Shown piece by piece: positions 1 to 8,851 of a DNA stretch of 40,766 bases; position 1 is the stretch's first letter; each line of letters begins with the position of its first letter. The stretch is from positions 1 to 40,766 of the forward strand of contig JACFMR010000030.1 in NCBI GenBank assembly GCA_019455245.1. Reading direction: 5' to 3'. The DNA is from Opitutaceae bacterium (GTDB taxonomy: Bacteria > Verrucomicrobiota > Verrucomicrobiia > Opitutales > Opitutaceae). The position numbers were made by a program, and so were the translations under genes. The notes under the pieces are model-generated. The model did not search any database. It was not told the DNA's origin and saw nothing but the letters and a program-made list of their open reading frames with translations.

Positions 1-933
1 CACGAGGAGCAGGTGATCAAGAATCTCCTCAAGCGCATTCATGCCGAGGATCCGCTGGTCTTCACCCGCTTCGCCAAGGAATGGCGCGGAGTCTCCGAGG
101 AGACGACCACCGGCGTGCACCGCCTTTATCAGCTGCACGAGCAGGGCAAGCTGCTCATCCCGGCCATCAACGTGAATGATTCCGTCACCAAGTCGAAGTT
201 CGACAACCTTTACGGCTGCCGTGAATCACTGGCCGACGGCATCAAGCGCGCCACTGATGTCATGATCGCCGGCAAGGTCGCCTGCGTCTGCGGTTACGGC
301 GACGTGGGCAAAGGCTCCGCGCATTCGCTGAAGGGCTTCGGCGCCCGGGTGATCGTCACCGAAATCGACCCCATCAATGCACTCCAGGCCGCGATGGAAG
401 GTTTCGAGGTCAACACCATCGAGTCCACGCTGGGCGTCGCCGACATTTACGTCACGACCACCGGCAACAAGGACATCATCACCTTGGAGCACATGCAGCA
501 GATGAAGGACCAGGCGATCGTCTGCAACATCGGTCACTTCGACAACGAGATCCAGATTGACCGGTTGAACAAGTCCGGCGCCAAGCGCATCAACATCAAG
601 CCCCAATACGACATGTACACGTTCCCCAAGGGGAACAGCATCTACATGCTCGCGGAAGGCCGTTTGGTGAATCTTGGCTGCGCCACCGGCCATCCGTCGT
701 TCGTGATGTCCAACAGCTTCACCAACCAGACGCTGGCCCAGCTCGATCTCTGGAAGAACCGCGACACCTACGCGGTCGGCGTTTACCGCCTGCCCAAGCA
801 CCTCGATGAGGAGGTCGCCCGGTTGCACCTGGAGAAGATCGGCGCCAAGCTCACCAAGCTCACGCCCGCGCAGGCCAAGTATCTCGGCGTGCCGGTCAAC
901 GGTCCCTACAAGCCCGAGCACTACCGCTACTGA
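1..933 (+). CDS. ahcY: S-adenosylhomocysteine hydrolase, C-terminal part (5' end outside window)
   Basis: The enzyme reversibly splits S-adenosylhomocysteine into adenosine and homocysteine in the cytosol and so keeps the activated-methyl cycle running. The reading frame is open from the first base, so the start lies upstream; about 310 residues are visible of a family usually 430-480 long. Seen here are the substrate-domain stretch [16 protein letters not shown], the NAD-binding glycine motif GYGDVGKG, the [10 protein letters not shown] segment, the conserved [17 protein letters not shown] block and the family-typical C-terminus ending PEHYRY. A GTG at base 13 is in frame but is internal, because the residues before it also match the family. 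A strong terminator follows 30 bases after the stop, so this is the last gene of its transcript. Confidence 0.97.
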   Translation, partial: HEEQVIKNLLKRIHAEDPLVFTRFAKEWRGVSEETTTGVHRLYQLHEQGKLLIPAINVNDSVTKSKFDNLYGCRESLADGIKRATDVMIAGKVACVCGYGDVGKGSAHSLKGFGARVIVTEIDPINALQAAMEGFEVNTIESTLGVADIYVTTTGNKDIITLEHMQQMKDQAIVCNIGHFDNEIQIDRLNKSGAKRINIKPQYDMYTFPKGNSIYMLAEGRLVNLGCATGHPSFVMSNSFTNQTLAQLDLWKNRDTYAVGVYRLPKHLDEEVARLHLEKIGAKLTKLTPAQAKYLGVPVNGPYKPEHYRY

Positions 934-965
934 GCAGCGGGCGGACCCGCTCCGTTTGATCAATA

Positions 966-1001
966 CAAAACCCGCACCGTGATGGTGCGGGTTTTGTTTT
1001 T
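966..1001 (+). terminator. Rho-independent terminator after ahcY
   Basis: A perfect 13-base-pair stem (966-978 with 984-996) and a five-base loop are followed by a T-rich run. The A-rich 5' arm and T-rich 3' arm are typical of an intrinsic terminator. It probably also insulates ahcY from the convergent tRNA gene. Confidence 0.93.
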
Positions 1002-1006
1002 CAAAC

Positions 1007-1098
1007 TGGCGGAGAGAGGGGGATTCGAACCCCCGGAAGGCGGTTAAACCTTCAACGCTTTAGCAAAGCGCCGCTTTCGACCACTCAGCCATCTCTCC
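1007..1098 (-). tRNA. tRNA-Ser (anticodon GCT)
   Basis: Read on the minus strand, the acceptor arm GGAGAGA pairs with TCTCTCC, followed by discriminator G and an encoded CCA (1007-1009). The anticodon loop CTTTGCTAAAG carries GCT, which reads AGC/AGT serine codons. The T arm has GGTTCGAATCC, and the long variable arm is the class II form expected for serine. Length is 92 nt with CCA. It lies convergent to ahcY. Confidence 0.96.
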
Positions 1099-1168
1099 GT
1101 TGGGAAGGCCATGAAGCAAACTGACCAACCGCAAAGTGCAAGGCCGTTTTCACCGGCCCGGCCATGGA

Positions 1169-1858
1169 TCAGTCCTCGTCGTCCTCGACCGGGTTTTCCA
1201 GCTCGGAACGGCACTCGCTGATGACCCGCAACCAGACTTCGCGCAGGTCAAAGAGGCTCGGGCGCATGTCCCGCCAGTATTGACTGACGCAGGGATGCGC
1301 CGCGGCCGCGGGGGCGGTGAGCAGGGCGAGGCTGTGGTTGAGGGCGCTCAGGGCCCGTTTGAAGAGACTTATGGCCATGGCGTAATCGCCGAATTCCAGC
1401 GCGTGGATGGCCTGCATGGCCTGTTCCTCGCCGTGATGCAGCGATCCCAGGTAGCTCAGGGCGAGATCCTGCGGCGCCTTGTGGGGCACGCCCGCCTGCA
1501 GTTCCCAACTGCGCCGCAAGCGCAGATAAAGCGCCTTGGTGGCGATGTAGATGGGATTCTTGTGCAGGGTGTAGACCTCGGAATCGGTGCCGAAATCCTC
1601 GGCCAGCACCTCGGTATCGGACCGCTCCTCCTCGCCCGGATCCTGCGATTCCCAGCGGGAATCATCCCAGCCCATCTGGCGCGCGACCTCGTCGATGCGC
1701 TCCGGGTGGCCGAGGCATGCCTCGTAGTGGGCCAGATAGCGGTTGATCGTCTCGTCCTGCTCGCGCAGGTAGCGCTCCCAGTCGAACTCGTTCCAAGCCA
1801 GTTCGCCACGCTCGTTCCAGTCGTTTTCGAAAGAGCCGTCAGAATCGAAATTGCTCAT
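1169..1858 (-). CDS. Hypothetical acidic protein (229 aa)
   Basis: I do not recognise a family. The protein is soluble, acidic at both ends (it ends in VEDDED) and rich in Trp, Glu and Arg in the first third. The middle and C-terminal parts look mostly helical, with a stretch around HALEFGDYAMAISLFKRAL that recalls one helix-turn-helix repeat of TPR type, though one repeat is not enough to call the fold. I chose ATG at 1858 (MSNFDSDG); an in-frame extension upstream adds about 38 residues of a different, proline-rich character and is probably not translated. No signal peptide or membrane segment is visible. It stands alone, divergent from the acylphosphatase gene. Confidence 0.7.
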   Translation of the reverse strand: MSNFDSDGSFENDWNERGELAWNEFDWERYLREQDETINRYLAHYEACLGHPERIDEVARQMGWDDSRWESQDPGEEERSDTEVLAEDFGTDSEVYTLHKNPIYIATKALYLRLRRSWELQAGVPHKAPQDLALSYLGSLHHGEEQAMQAIHALEFGDYAMAISLFKRALSALNHSLALLTAPAAAAHPCVSQYWRDMRPSLFDLREVWLRVISECRSELENPVEDDED

Positions 1859-1973
1859 TGATGGGTCAGACTGAGTCCGGCCTCCGGGAAAGTGCAAAAT
1901 AAAAATGGCCGGGGGCGGCCGGCCGGTTTTGCGCATTGCGGCAGATGGATGGAAATGCTTTGAGGTGAGCACA

Positions 1974-2249
1974 ATGGCCGAGGTTCAGCACGAGATGGTT
2001 TGGTTCTCCGGACGGGTGCAGGGGGTGGGCTTTCGCTTCACCACGCTGCAGCTGGCGCGCGAGTTCGAAGTGGCGGGCTACGTGCGCAACCTCGCGGACG
2101 GGCGTGTGGAGGTTTCGATGGAAGGTACGGCCGGAGAAATCGAGGCGTTCATCGAGGCCATCCAGAATCGCCTGCACGGCAACATCCGCCAGACCGAACG
2201 ACAATCCGAGCGGCGGGAACCCCGGCATCGCGGATTTGAAATCCGATGA
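1974..2249 (+). CDS. acyP: Acylphosphatase
   Basis: A small cytosolic enzyme that hydrolyses acyl-phosphates such as carbamoyl phosphate and 1,3-bisphosphoglycerate. The 91-residue product matches the family length. It contains the signature GRVQGVGFR with catalytic Arg21, and YVRNLADGRVEV with catalytic Asn39. ATG 1974 was chosen because it starts just before the fold and has a purine-rich GAGGTG about six bases upstream; an earlier in-frame start at 1905 adds residues with no match to the family. The C-terminal tail after residue 80 is basic and rather longer than in minimal acylphosphatases. Confidence 0.93.
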   Translation: MAEVQHEMVWFSGRVQGVGFRFTTLQLAREFEVAGYVRNLADGRVEVSMEGTAGEIEAFIEAIQNRLHGNIRQTERQSERREPRHRGFEIR

Positions 2250-2362
2250 CACCCCGCCGGCCCGTCTCCCGTAACCGCAGCCGGGCATAACATCCGTGCG
2301 CATCCTTGCCAACCGGCGCAGAGCCGGTTGCACTCGCCACAGCACCAATCCGAGATTTACCC

Positions 2363-3037
2363 GTGAGCATCAGTTTTCCTTTCCTCTTGCTGGCCGTCAT
2401 TTTGCTGTGGATGCCGCGGCCTTGGTTGCGCGCGGGTCGCAGGGCGGCCAGGGCCCTCGGCCTCGGGCGGCGGCGGCGAAAACGGGCATTCGTGCGGATC
2501 CGGGAATCGGGCGACAACCGGGTGAATTTTACGGAGGAATTCACCAAGTTGCGCAACTACATCGACTTTTTTCGGGCGCTGGCAGGCGGGTTGATCCTGT
2601 TTGGCAATCCGGACTGGGGGGTGGAGTCGTGCTTCGGAGCGCATGACGAGCTCAACCCGGTCAGCTATGACGATTTTATTTTTCAGCTGCGCGTCGTGAT
2701 CATCACGATCGGCGTGCTGTTCCAGTTCATCCGGTTCGAGGGGCGGGTGACCTATTACGCCCCGCTGTTTTATTTCGCCGGCCTGGGCATCGCCCTCTGC
2801 GGTTTGGGACCGGGATTTTTTGCCTTCCTGTTGGTCTGGACGTTCAACTCGGCGCTGCCGATTCCGCCGGCGGGGTTTTTGTCGGTTTACGTGCTTTTTA
2901 TCTGGCTGCTCGGCATGCTGTTCCGCGGGTTGTATGACCAACATGTCTATGTGGCGGTGATTCTGTTCCTGCTGCCGGTGGTCGTCACCCTGATGGCGCG
3001 GCGGTCGCTGGCGCTGTTCAACAAGAAGATCAAATGA
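2363..3037 (+). CDS. Hypothetical multi-pass membrane protein (224 aa)
   Basis: I do not recognise a family. From GTG 2363 the protein starts with a hydrophobic segment (about residues 3-18), then a very basic loop rich in Arg with RRRRKR, then about five more hydrophobic segments (around residues 70, 105-122, 130-160, 165-188 and 195-212), and ends in a basic tail LFNKKIK. It is therefore an inner-membrane protein with probably five or six spans. The alternative start TTG 2306 would add a non-hydrophobic leader of 19 residues. It lies four bases ahead of menA and is likely cotranscribed with it, but nothing in the sequence ties it to quinone synthesis. Confidence 0.72.
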   Translation: MSISFPFLLLAVILLWMPRPWLRAGRRAARALGLGRRRRKRAFVRIRESGDNRVNFTEEFTKLRNYIDFFRALAGGLILFGNPDWGVESCFGAHDELNPVSYDDFIFQLRVVIITIGVLFQFIRFEGRVTYYAPLFYFAGLGIALCGLGPGFFAFLLVWTFNSALPIPPAGFLSVYVLFIWLLGMLFRGLYDQHVYVAVILFLLPVVVTLMARRSLALFNKKIK

Positions 3038-3041
3038 CGCC

Positions 3042-3944
3042 ATGCCGGCCTTGACGCAGCCTCCGTCCTGGCGGGTCTGGTTGGAAGCCATGCGGCCGCG
3101 CACGTTGCCGGCGGCTGTGGCGCCGGTGGTGGTAGCGTCAGCACTGGCGTGGCGCGACGGCTGTTTCGACGGCACCGCCGCGGCCCTGTGCCTCGGCTTC
3201 GCGTTGTTGATCCAGATCGGGACCAATTTCGCCAACGATTACTACGATCACGCGCACGGGGCCGACACGGAACACCGGGTGGGACCAACGCGGGCGGTGG
3301 CGGCGGGCTGGGTGCGGCCCGGCACGATGAAATTGGCGATGTGGGGCGTGCTGGGGGCGGCCTTCGTGATCGGCTTGGGTCTGATTGCCTGGGGCGGTCC
3401 GTGGTTGCTGCTCATCGGCCTGGCAAGCGTGGCCTGTGCCATCGCCTACACGGGCGGACCCTATCCGCTCGCTTATCACGGCTGGGGAGACCTTTTTGTG
3501 TTCATCTTTTTCGGTCTCGTGGCCGTGGGGGCGAGCTACTACGTGCAAGCGGGCGCCGTGACGGCGGACACGTGGTTGGTGGCGGTGCCGATCGGATTGT
3601 TGGCCGTCAATATTCTGGTCGTGAACAATTATCGCGATGTCGCGACCGATCGCGCCGCCGGCAAGCTCACCCTGGTGGTGCGGCTGGGCGAGCGGTGCGC
3701 CCGCTGGCAGTTCGGCGTGGCGCTCTGGGGCGCGCTCGGCATTCCCCTGGTGCTCGTGGGGCGGGGCGGCAGCCCCTGGCTGTTGCTGCCATTGCTGCTC
3801 GCACCGATGGCCTGGCGACACCAGGTGCGACTGCGTAAAAGCAAAACGCCCGGCGAGCTGATTCAGCTGCTGGGCGCGACGGGCCGGATGCTGGCGCTCT
3901 ACGCGCTGCTCCTGGCGGCCGGACTTGTGTTGGACCGGGCTTAG
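3042..3944 (+). CDS. menA: 1,4-dihydroxy-2-naphthoate polyprenyltransferase
   Basis: A UbiA-superfamily integral membrane enzyme that attaches the polyprenyl chain to 1,4-dihydroxy-2-naphthoate with loss of CO2, giving demethylmenaquinone. The 300-residue product has about eight hydrophobic segments. The first Asp-rich motif FANDYYDHAHGAD (Asn65-Asp69) should bind Mg2+ and prenyl diphosphate; the second is VNNYRDVATDRAAGK near residue 200. The N-terminal WLEAMRPRTLPAA is typical of MenA rather than UbiA. It follows a small membrane-protein gene by four bases, and its stop codon overlaps that of convergent trxA. Other men genes (menF, menD, menB) lie 28-35 kb away in this window, which supports the MenA assignment. 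Confidence 0.95.
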   Translation: MPALTQPPSWRVWLEAMRPRTLPAAVAPVVVASALAWRDGCFDGTAAALCLGFALLIQIGTNFANDYYDHAHGADTEHRVGPTRAVAAGWVRPGTMKLAMWGVLGAAFVIGLGLIAWGGPWLLLIGLASVACAIAYTGGPYPLAYHGWGDLFVFIFFGLVAVGASYYVQAGAVTADTWLVAVPIGLLAVNILVVNNYRDVATDRAAGKLTLVVRLGERCARWQFGVALWGALGIPLVLVGRGGSPWLLLPLLLAPMAWRHQVRLRKSKTPGELIQLLGATGRMLALYALLLAAGLVLDRA

Positions 3945-4264
3945 AGGTGGGACTCTAACTTGGCCTTGAGCGCGGCCTTGGGCATCATGCCGACGATCTG
4001 CTCGACGACCTGGCCACCCTTGAAGAGCAGCATGGTGGGAATGGCGCGGATGCCGTATTCGGCCGCGATGGTGTCGTTTTCATCCACGTTCACCTTGCTG
4101 ATCTGGAGCTTGCCCTCGAGTTCGCCCGCGAGTTCCTCCAGCACGGGCGCGATGGCCTTGCAGGGGCCGCACCAAGGGGCCCAGAAGTCAACGAGGACGG
4201 GCGTGGTGGCGGCGACCGCGGATTTGAAGGTGTCAGATGTCAGGTTGGTGATTTTGTCGGACAT
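3941..4264 (-). CDS. trxA: Thioredoxin
   Basis: A small cytosolic dithiol reductant for ribonucleotide reductase, PAPS reductase and other disulfide targets. The 107-residue protein has the classical active site WCGPC with Cys32 and Cys35, the preceding DFWAP strand, and the cis-proline loop AIPTMLLF. ATG 4264 gives the normal family length; the longer in-frame start adds 20 residues without similarity. It is the last gene of the probable unit lptD, rsmB-like, scpA, ORF83, trxA. Its stop codon overlaps the menA stop on the other strand, so the two transcripts must run into each other. Confidence 0.96.
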   Translation of the reverse strand: MSDKITNLTSDTFKSAVAATTPVLVDFWAPWCGPCKAIAPVLEELAGELEGKLQISKVNVDENDTIAAEYGIRAIPTMLLFKGGQVVEQIVGMMPKAALKAKLESHL

Positions 4265-4333
4265 GATTGAGTGAGTTGAGGTCAGAGTGGGGCGGACGGG
4301 GGAAAAGTGCAACCCGCGGGTCAAAAAACCACT

Positions 4334-4585
4334 TCAGCGCGGGGTGGAGCGGTGGATGATTTCGGCGAGCTCGGTCGGTTCGACCTGGTGCAACGCCTTG
4401 CCGCGGTCCTTGAGATGCTCGAAGGTCTTGATCACCGTCTCGGTCATCCGGCCGTGCGTTTCCTCCGAACCGCCGACGATGGCGAATTGCTCGCCCGTGG
4501 TGATGCGTTTGTGGCCGTCGGTGTTGTCGAGCCCGACGCCGAGCAGGCCGGCCTTGGCTTTGGGGTGCTTGCGTTTCTTGGTCAC
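4334..4585 (-). CDS. Small hypothetical protein (83 aa) overlapping scpA
   Basis: I do not recognise a family. The protein is basic at the N-terminus (MTKKRKHPKAKAG), followed by GLLGVGLDNTDGHKRITTG and a helical C-terminal half with VIKTFEHLKDRGKALHQV. It has no signal peptide, membrane segment or cysteine. GTG 4585 overlaps the scpA stop in a GTGA arrangement, which points to translational coupling and makes it a real gene. It sits between scpA and trxA. Confidence 0.75.
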   Translation of the reverse strand: MTKKRKHPKAKAGLLGVGLDNTDGHKRITTGEQFAIVGGSEETHGRMTETVIKTFEHLKDRGKALHQVEPTELAEIIHRSTPR

Positions 4586-5361
4586 AAATCAACGGTGCTG
4601 GCGGTCGCGGGAGTTTCAAGCGGGTTTTCCTCCACGGCGTCGCAGATGATGTCGGAGAAGGCCTCGTCCTGGCGCAAACGCAGGCGCTTGAGCCGGGTGA
4701 GCTCCAGCAGCGCGAGAAACGTGGCGACCAAGGTCCGCAGGGTGATCTTGCCGGGGAACAGCTCGGAAAACACAAAACTCTTCTTGGTGCGCACCTGTTC
4801 CAACAGGTATTCCATCTGGTCGGCCACAGTGACCTGTTCGTCGCGAATCTCACCGACAACCAGTTTTTCGGCCAGCCGCCGCAGCACGATGTTGAAGGCG
4901 TTCCAGAGCTCGATGCGGTCGGTGTTTTTCAAGGGCCGCTCGGTGGCATCGGCCCGCAGCGCGGACACGTGGCGTTCCATCAGGTCCTGCCGCAGGGCGA
5001 TGAGTTCGCCCAGTTTGGCGGAGGCTTCCTTGAATTTCTTGTATTGCAGCAGCTGGTGCACGAGTTCCCAGCGCGGGTCCATTTCCTCGTCCTCGGCATT
5101 GGGATCAATGGCGTGCTGGCCCTTGGGCAAAAGCATCCGGCTTTTGATTTCCATCAGGGTGGCGGCCATCACGAAGAACTCGCCGGCCACCTCCAGGTCC
5201 AGTTGCTGCATCGCGTGCAGGGCGTCGATGTACTGCCGCGTGACCGACTCGATCGGAATGTCGTAGATATCCAGCTCATTCTTGCGGATGAGGAAGAGCA
5301 GCAGATCCAGGGGACCTTCAAAAACCCGGAGCTTGATACGGTAGTCGGAGTCGGGAACCAC
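4582..5361 (-). CDS. scpA: Segregation and condensation protein A
   Basis: ScpA is the kleisin subunit that bridges the SMC heads and works with ScpB in chromosome compaction and segregation. The 259-residue product has the family N-terminus VFEGPLDLLLFLIRKNELDI, the helical block VAGEFFVMAATLMEIKSRMLLP, a variable middle, and a winged-helix C-terminus with a VATFLALLELTRLKRL stretch. Length is normal. It starts 42 bases after the rsmB-like gene on the same strand and overlaps the next small ORF by four bases. scpB and smc are not in the window. Confidence 0.95.
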   Translation of the reverse strand: MVPDSDYRIKLRVFEGPLDLLLFLIRKNELDIYDIPIESVTRQYIDALHAMQQLDLEVAGEFFVMAATLMEIKSRMLLPKGQHAIDPNAEDEEMDPRWELVHQLLQYKKFKEASAKLGELIALRQDLMERHVSALRADATERPLKNTDRIELWNAFNIVLRRLAEKLVVGEIRDEQVTVADQMEYLLEQVRTKKSFVFSELFPGKITLRTLVATFLALLELTRLKRLRLRQDEAFSDIICDAVEENPLETPATASTVDL

Positions 5362-5403
5362 GCCGGGATGGTTGGGTTCCCGGGTCCCCCGGCAATGGAA
5401 AAA

Positions 5404-6609
5404 TCAGCGCCGGCGCAAACCGGCCACGTAAAAACCGTCGGTGTTGCGCCGCGCGGGGAGCAGGGGCACGCCGTATTTGCCGGCAGGGTAGCCGAGATCG
5501 CGCGCCGGCGGCTCCGGTTCGAAATCCGGATGGTGCCCCAAGAAATCGCCGACCACGCGGTCGTTTTCCTGCCGGCACAGCGAACAGGTTGAGTAGATCA
5601 GCCGGCCGCCCGGTTTCACGAGTTGGGCGAATCTCCCGAGCAATTCGCTTTGGCGCCGGGATTGCTTCTGCAGGTGGTCGGGCGTTGTCAGCCACTTCAA
5701 ATGCGGGGATCGGCGCCAGGTGCCGCTGCCGGAACAGGGGGCATCCACCAACACGCCATCAAACCGGTCCTCCGGCACATCAGTGGTGATTGCGATGCGG
5801 CGGTGCAGCCCCGCACGCTCGGCCCGGCGGCGCAGTTCAATCAGTGCCGGGGCGCGGATGTCATGGGCGGTGACCTGTCCGGCGGGGCCGAGCATGTCGG
5901 CCAGCTGCAGGGTCTTGCCGCCCGCGCCGGCGCAGGCGTCGAACCAACGCTGTCCGGTTGTGATTCCGGTCAAATGAAGGAGGAGCTGCGAACCCAGGTC
6001 CTGAATCTCGAAGGCGCCCTGCGCATGGCTGCTGAAACGGGTGACATCCTTGTCGTTCAAAACTTCCAAGGTCACGGGCAACAGGTCGGAATGGCGCCAG
6101 GTGCAACCCGCGGCGTCAAGTTCGGCCGTCACGTTTTCCGGAGTCTTGGTTTGCAGCCGCAGCCACAGCGAAGCCCGGCGGTGCAACGCATCCATCTCCG
6201 CCGGTTCCAGCGCGGCGGGACACTCTGCCGACAGCCAGTCCGGGACCAAGGGCATTTGATCACGACCCAGCACCCGGGCCTTGTCGGCCAAGGTTGCGGG
6301 ACAATCCGGCATGCCGGCGGTCACTTCCGCCCGATAAGCGCGGGTGGCCGGCAGATCGGCTGCGAGCCATGCCACCGTGGCCGCCGCCGCTTCCGGATTC
6401 AGGCCCAAATCGTTTTCCACCCACGGCAGATAACGTACGGTGGTGTAAAGCAGTTCGCGGTAGAGCCGTCGGTCCCGTGAACCGAACCGCTTTTCGGCGG
6501 ACAGCATGCGCTGGATCCGCTCGGCCAGGGCGAAATCGTTCCGCCAATGCGGCCGCAACATCTCCGCCAGCCGGAGGTAGGTCTGCCGCTGGTTGCGGAT
6601 GATGCTCAT
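5404..6609 (-). CDS. RsmB/NOP-family RNA (cytosine-5)-methyltransferase
   Basis: The protein transfers a methyl group from S-adenosylmethionine to C5 of a cytosine in RNA; the closest known role is 16S rRNA C967 methylation by RsmB. Seen in the 401 residues: an N-terminal helical region (about 1-130), the segment EIQDLGSQL, the SAM-binding motif FDACAGAGGKT, motif IV DAPCSGSGTWRRSP with Cys292, and motif VI YSTCSLCRQEN with catalytic Cys342. ATG 6609 (MSIIRNQRQTY) was chosen; the upstream in-frame extension runs into lptD and is not credible. The gap to the lptD stop is only seven bases, so the two are cotranscribed. The exact target base is inferred, not shown. Confidence 0.88.
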   Translation of the reverse strand: MSIIRNQRQTYLRLAEMLRPHWRNDFALAERIQRMLSAEKRFGSRDRRLYRELLYTTVRYLPWVENDLGLNPEAAAATVAWLAADLPATRAYRAEVTAGMPDCPATLADKARVLGRDQMPLVPDWLSAECPAALEPAEMDALHRRASLWLRLQTKTPENVTAELDAAGCTWRHSDLLPVTLEVLNDKDVTRFSSHAQGAFEIQDLGSQLLLHLTGITTGQRWFDACAGAGGKTLQLADMLGPAGQVTAHDIRAPALIELRRRAERAGLHRRIAITTDVPEDRFDGVLVDAPCSGSGTWRRSPHLKWLTTPDHLQKQSRRQSELLGRFAQLVKPGGRLIYSTCSLCRQENDRVVGDFLGHHPDFEPEPPARDLGYPAGKYGVPLLPARRNTDGFYVAGLRRR

Positions 6610-6616
6610 GGCCGGA

Positions 6617-8701
6617 TCAGAAGCCGAGGGCGTCGACGGACACGCTGAAGCCAAAGTCGCTCTCGCGCCGCGGCCCGTCATACATCGTGAGCAGGTATTG
6701 GATGCGCCAGATGTTGCCGAGATTCTGTCGCAGGCCGAGCGCCTGCTCATTGAAGCGGCTCGTGCGGCTGTCGTAGCGCAGGCGGGCCACCGCGGAATAA
6801 ATCTCGTTCATCCGCATTTCATACTCGGCGAAATACTCGTCGATCTCGCGCCGGAGGAAATGGCTGTCGAAGCGCAGTGACCACGCCTCGCCGTCCCGCA
6901 GCGTCAGTCCAAGGTTGAGTTCCTCCAGCGTGACGTCCTGCGGGGCGACCCGTTGGTAGAGATGAAACTCCAGCCACGGGGCCGGGGTGAGGGCGAGCGC
7001 GGCATGCAGGTCGGAAGTGCGGCGCTGGCCGGCGGCCCTTTCGAGGTGAAAGTCGAGCGCGAGGTCGAGCCGCAGCAGATCACGCGAGCCATACACGGGA
7101 TCGCGGGTCTGCCAGGTGTTGTCCACGCCGACGCGGACAAGATGGGTGGGCGGAAGGTCGTCGAGATTGCGCCGGTCACCCAGACCCAGCGGCGGCAGGT
7201 AGGTGTTGAAACTGCGGCGGTCGATGAGCGGGATGAAGGGCCGGCCTTGGTCGGCATCGGGCACCAACCGGTAGGAGAGCCGGGGCGTGAGCAGATGGCG
7301 GATGCCGTCGATCTTCCACGTTTCGTTTTGGTAATCAAAGACCGCGCTGGAGCGGATGGCCGAGTCGAAACCGATTTCACCGAGCCAGCGGGTGTAGTCG
7401 TCGCGCGCACCCATCGCACGGGCGTAGTGCGTGACGCGTCCGCCCAGCACCGGGGCAAAACTGAACCAATCGCCCTCAGACACCGGTCGGGTCAGTGCGA
7501 CATGCGCATCGAGTCGGTCGCTGCGCAGCACGGGACCGCCGCCGGGCGGCTCCTCGCGCAAAAAGGCGATCCCGGCCCCGGCGCGGCCGAAAACCCCGCC
7601 GCCCAAACCGACGGGCAGCAGATCGAGGCGCACTTCGGGCAGGCGTTGTTCGACGTTTTGAAAATCGTTGGGCTGCAGCCGGGTGAAAACGGTTGCATGA
7701 TGATTGGCCCCGGTATGCACGGCCTGCACGTAATTGTCCGGGTCCTGCACCGGGTAAAAATACCGGGGTTTGAAATCACGCAGGATTTCGGAGTCGGACC
7801 AGAGGTTGATCTGGGCCGAAACATTGAGCTGTTCCGTCAGGTCCTGGGCATGCCGCCACTGCAGGAAACCACGGTCCTCAGGCACGCGATCGCCCAACAC
7901 GTCGGTGAGCTTGTTCCCGTGATCGTTGATGTAGCCCGAACGCAAATCGCCCTCCACGCGCAGTCCGCCGGATTCGGACGCATAAAACCCCGACGGTCCG
8001 AACATGATACCGCGCGCGCTGTAGAGGCCCACGGTGCCGCCGAACTTGAAGCCGGGTGTTTGCGGCACATGGAGGGCGGTTTCGAGATATGCGCCCAGCG
8101 AACCGCGATATCCGCCGTTGAGCGAAAGGTAGGATATGAGGGGAATGTCGATGCTGTGCGAAAACCGGTCCAGCGAAAGCGGACGCACCGATCCGATGCC
8201 GAGATTCGCCTGATCGGCATCCACCCACCGGTCCTCGCTGCGATAGGCGAGGGTGGCTGCCGTCACCATGGGTTGGAAGGGGCCGGGCTCGCCGACGCTG
8301 AAGCTGGCGTCCTGCACGGTGATGCTGGCTTCGTTGCCCCTGGCTTCGCTGCCGGCCACGTAATAGGGGTAGCGGCCCAGTCGCACATTTTGTGCGGTGA
8401 AGGTGCGGTCCTCGCGGAAGTATTCCACGGAGTCGGCGAGCAACCGGTCCTCGCCGCGGGTCATGCGCACGTTGCCGCGGGCGCTCGCGACGCCGGTCTC
8501 GTAGTTGTAGCGAATTACATCGGCCTGCAGCAGATTGCGTCCGTCGGTCAGCCGGGCATTGCCGGTGAAGGTCACGGCATTGCCGTCGGGTTCGAAGGCG
8601 CTGGTCTGCGCGGACAGATCGGAGGCCGGGGCGCGTTCCTCCTGCGCCCACAGCATGACGCCGGGCAGGAACAGGAGCAGAATGGCAGACGGACAACGCA
8701 T
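6617..8701 (-). CDS. lptD: LPS-assembly protein LptD-like outer-membrane protein
   Basis: LptD is the outer-membrane barrel that, with lipoprotein LptE, inserts lipopolysaccharide into the outer leaflet. The 694-residue product begins with a signal peptide (MRCPSAILLLFLPGVMLWA, cleaved around residue 20). An OstA/LptA-type repeat region follows at about residues 35-130 (alternating ADVIRYNYETG, ARGNVRMTRGEDRLLADSV), then a long beta-strand-rich barrel ending in the aromatic-terminated strand FSVSVDALGF. It is shorter than the E. coli protein (784). ATG 8701 marks the signal peptide; the frame stays open far upstream, but that stretch is antisense to glgB. It heads the minus-strand unit with rsmB-like, scpA and trxA. 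Confidence 0.85.
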   Translation of the reverse strand: MRCPSAILLLFLPGVMLWAQEERAPASDLSAQTSAFEPDGNAVTFTGNARLTDGRNLLQADVIRYNYETGVASARGNVRMTRGEDRLLADSVEYFREDRTFTAQNVRLGRYPYYVAGSEARGNEASITVQDASFSVGEPGPFQPMVTAATLAYRSEDRWVDADQANLGIGSVRPLSLDRFSHSIDIPLISYLSLNGGYRGSLGAYLETALHVPQTPGFKFGGTVGLYSARGIMFGPSGFYASESGGLRVEGDLRSGYINDHGNKLTDVLGDRVPEDRGFLQWRHAQDLTEQLNVSAQINLWSDSEILRDFKPRYFYPVQDPDNYVQAVHTGANHHATVFTRLQPNDFQNVEQRLPEVRLDLLPVGLGGGVFGRAGAGIAFLREEPPGGGPVLRSDRLDAHVALTRPVSEGDWFSFAPVLGGRVTHYARAMGARDDYTRWLGEIGFDSAIRSSAVFDYQNETWKIDGIRHLLTPRLSYRLVPDADQGRPFIPLIDRRSFNTYLPPLGLGDRRNLDDLPPTHLVRVGVDNTWQTRDPVYGSRDLLRLDLALDFHLERAAGQRRTSDLHAALALTPAPWLEFHLYQRVAPQDVTLEELNLGLTLRDGEAWSLRFDSHFLRREIDEYFAEYEMRMNEIYSAVARLRYDSRTSRFNEQALGLRQNLGNIWRIQYLLTMYDGPRRESDFGFSVSVDALGF

Positions 8702-8794
8702 GATCCGTCGGAGCAAAGGTCGCCACCGGCCGGCAAGCAAGCCCGCGTGCGGGGCCGCGCTTGGAATGAACCGTGCTTCGCAGTCTGATTGACC

Positions 8795-8835
8795 CGGGCA
8801 CCAACTTCGTCCGGTGTGGAAGCAACCGGTGCCCG
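8795..8835 (+). other. Stem-loop in the lptD-glgB divergent intergenic region
   Basis: Eight bases (8795-8802) pair perfectly with 8828-8835, and an inner CTTC/GAAG can extend the structure. It lies 16 bases ahead of the glgB start and has no T-run, so it is not a normal terminator. It may be a leader structure or a chance inverted repeat. Confidence 0.35.
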
Positions 8836-8851
8836 TGCCGCCCCCCATATC

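Noticed and set aside
226..963. Open frame of 245 codons on the minus strand
   Set aside because: Antisense to ahcY; no motif, and it runs up to the terminator.
6953..8788. Open frame of 611 codons on the plus strand
   Set aside because: Antisense shadow of lptD; no start context and Gly/Val/His-rich composition.
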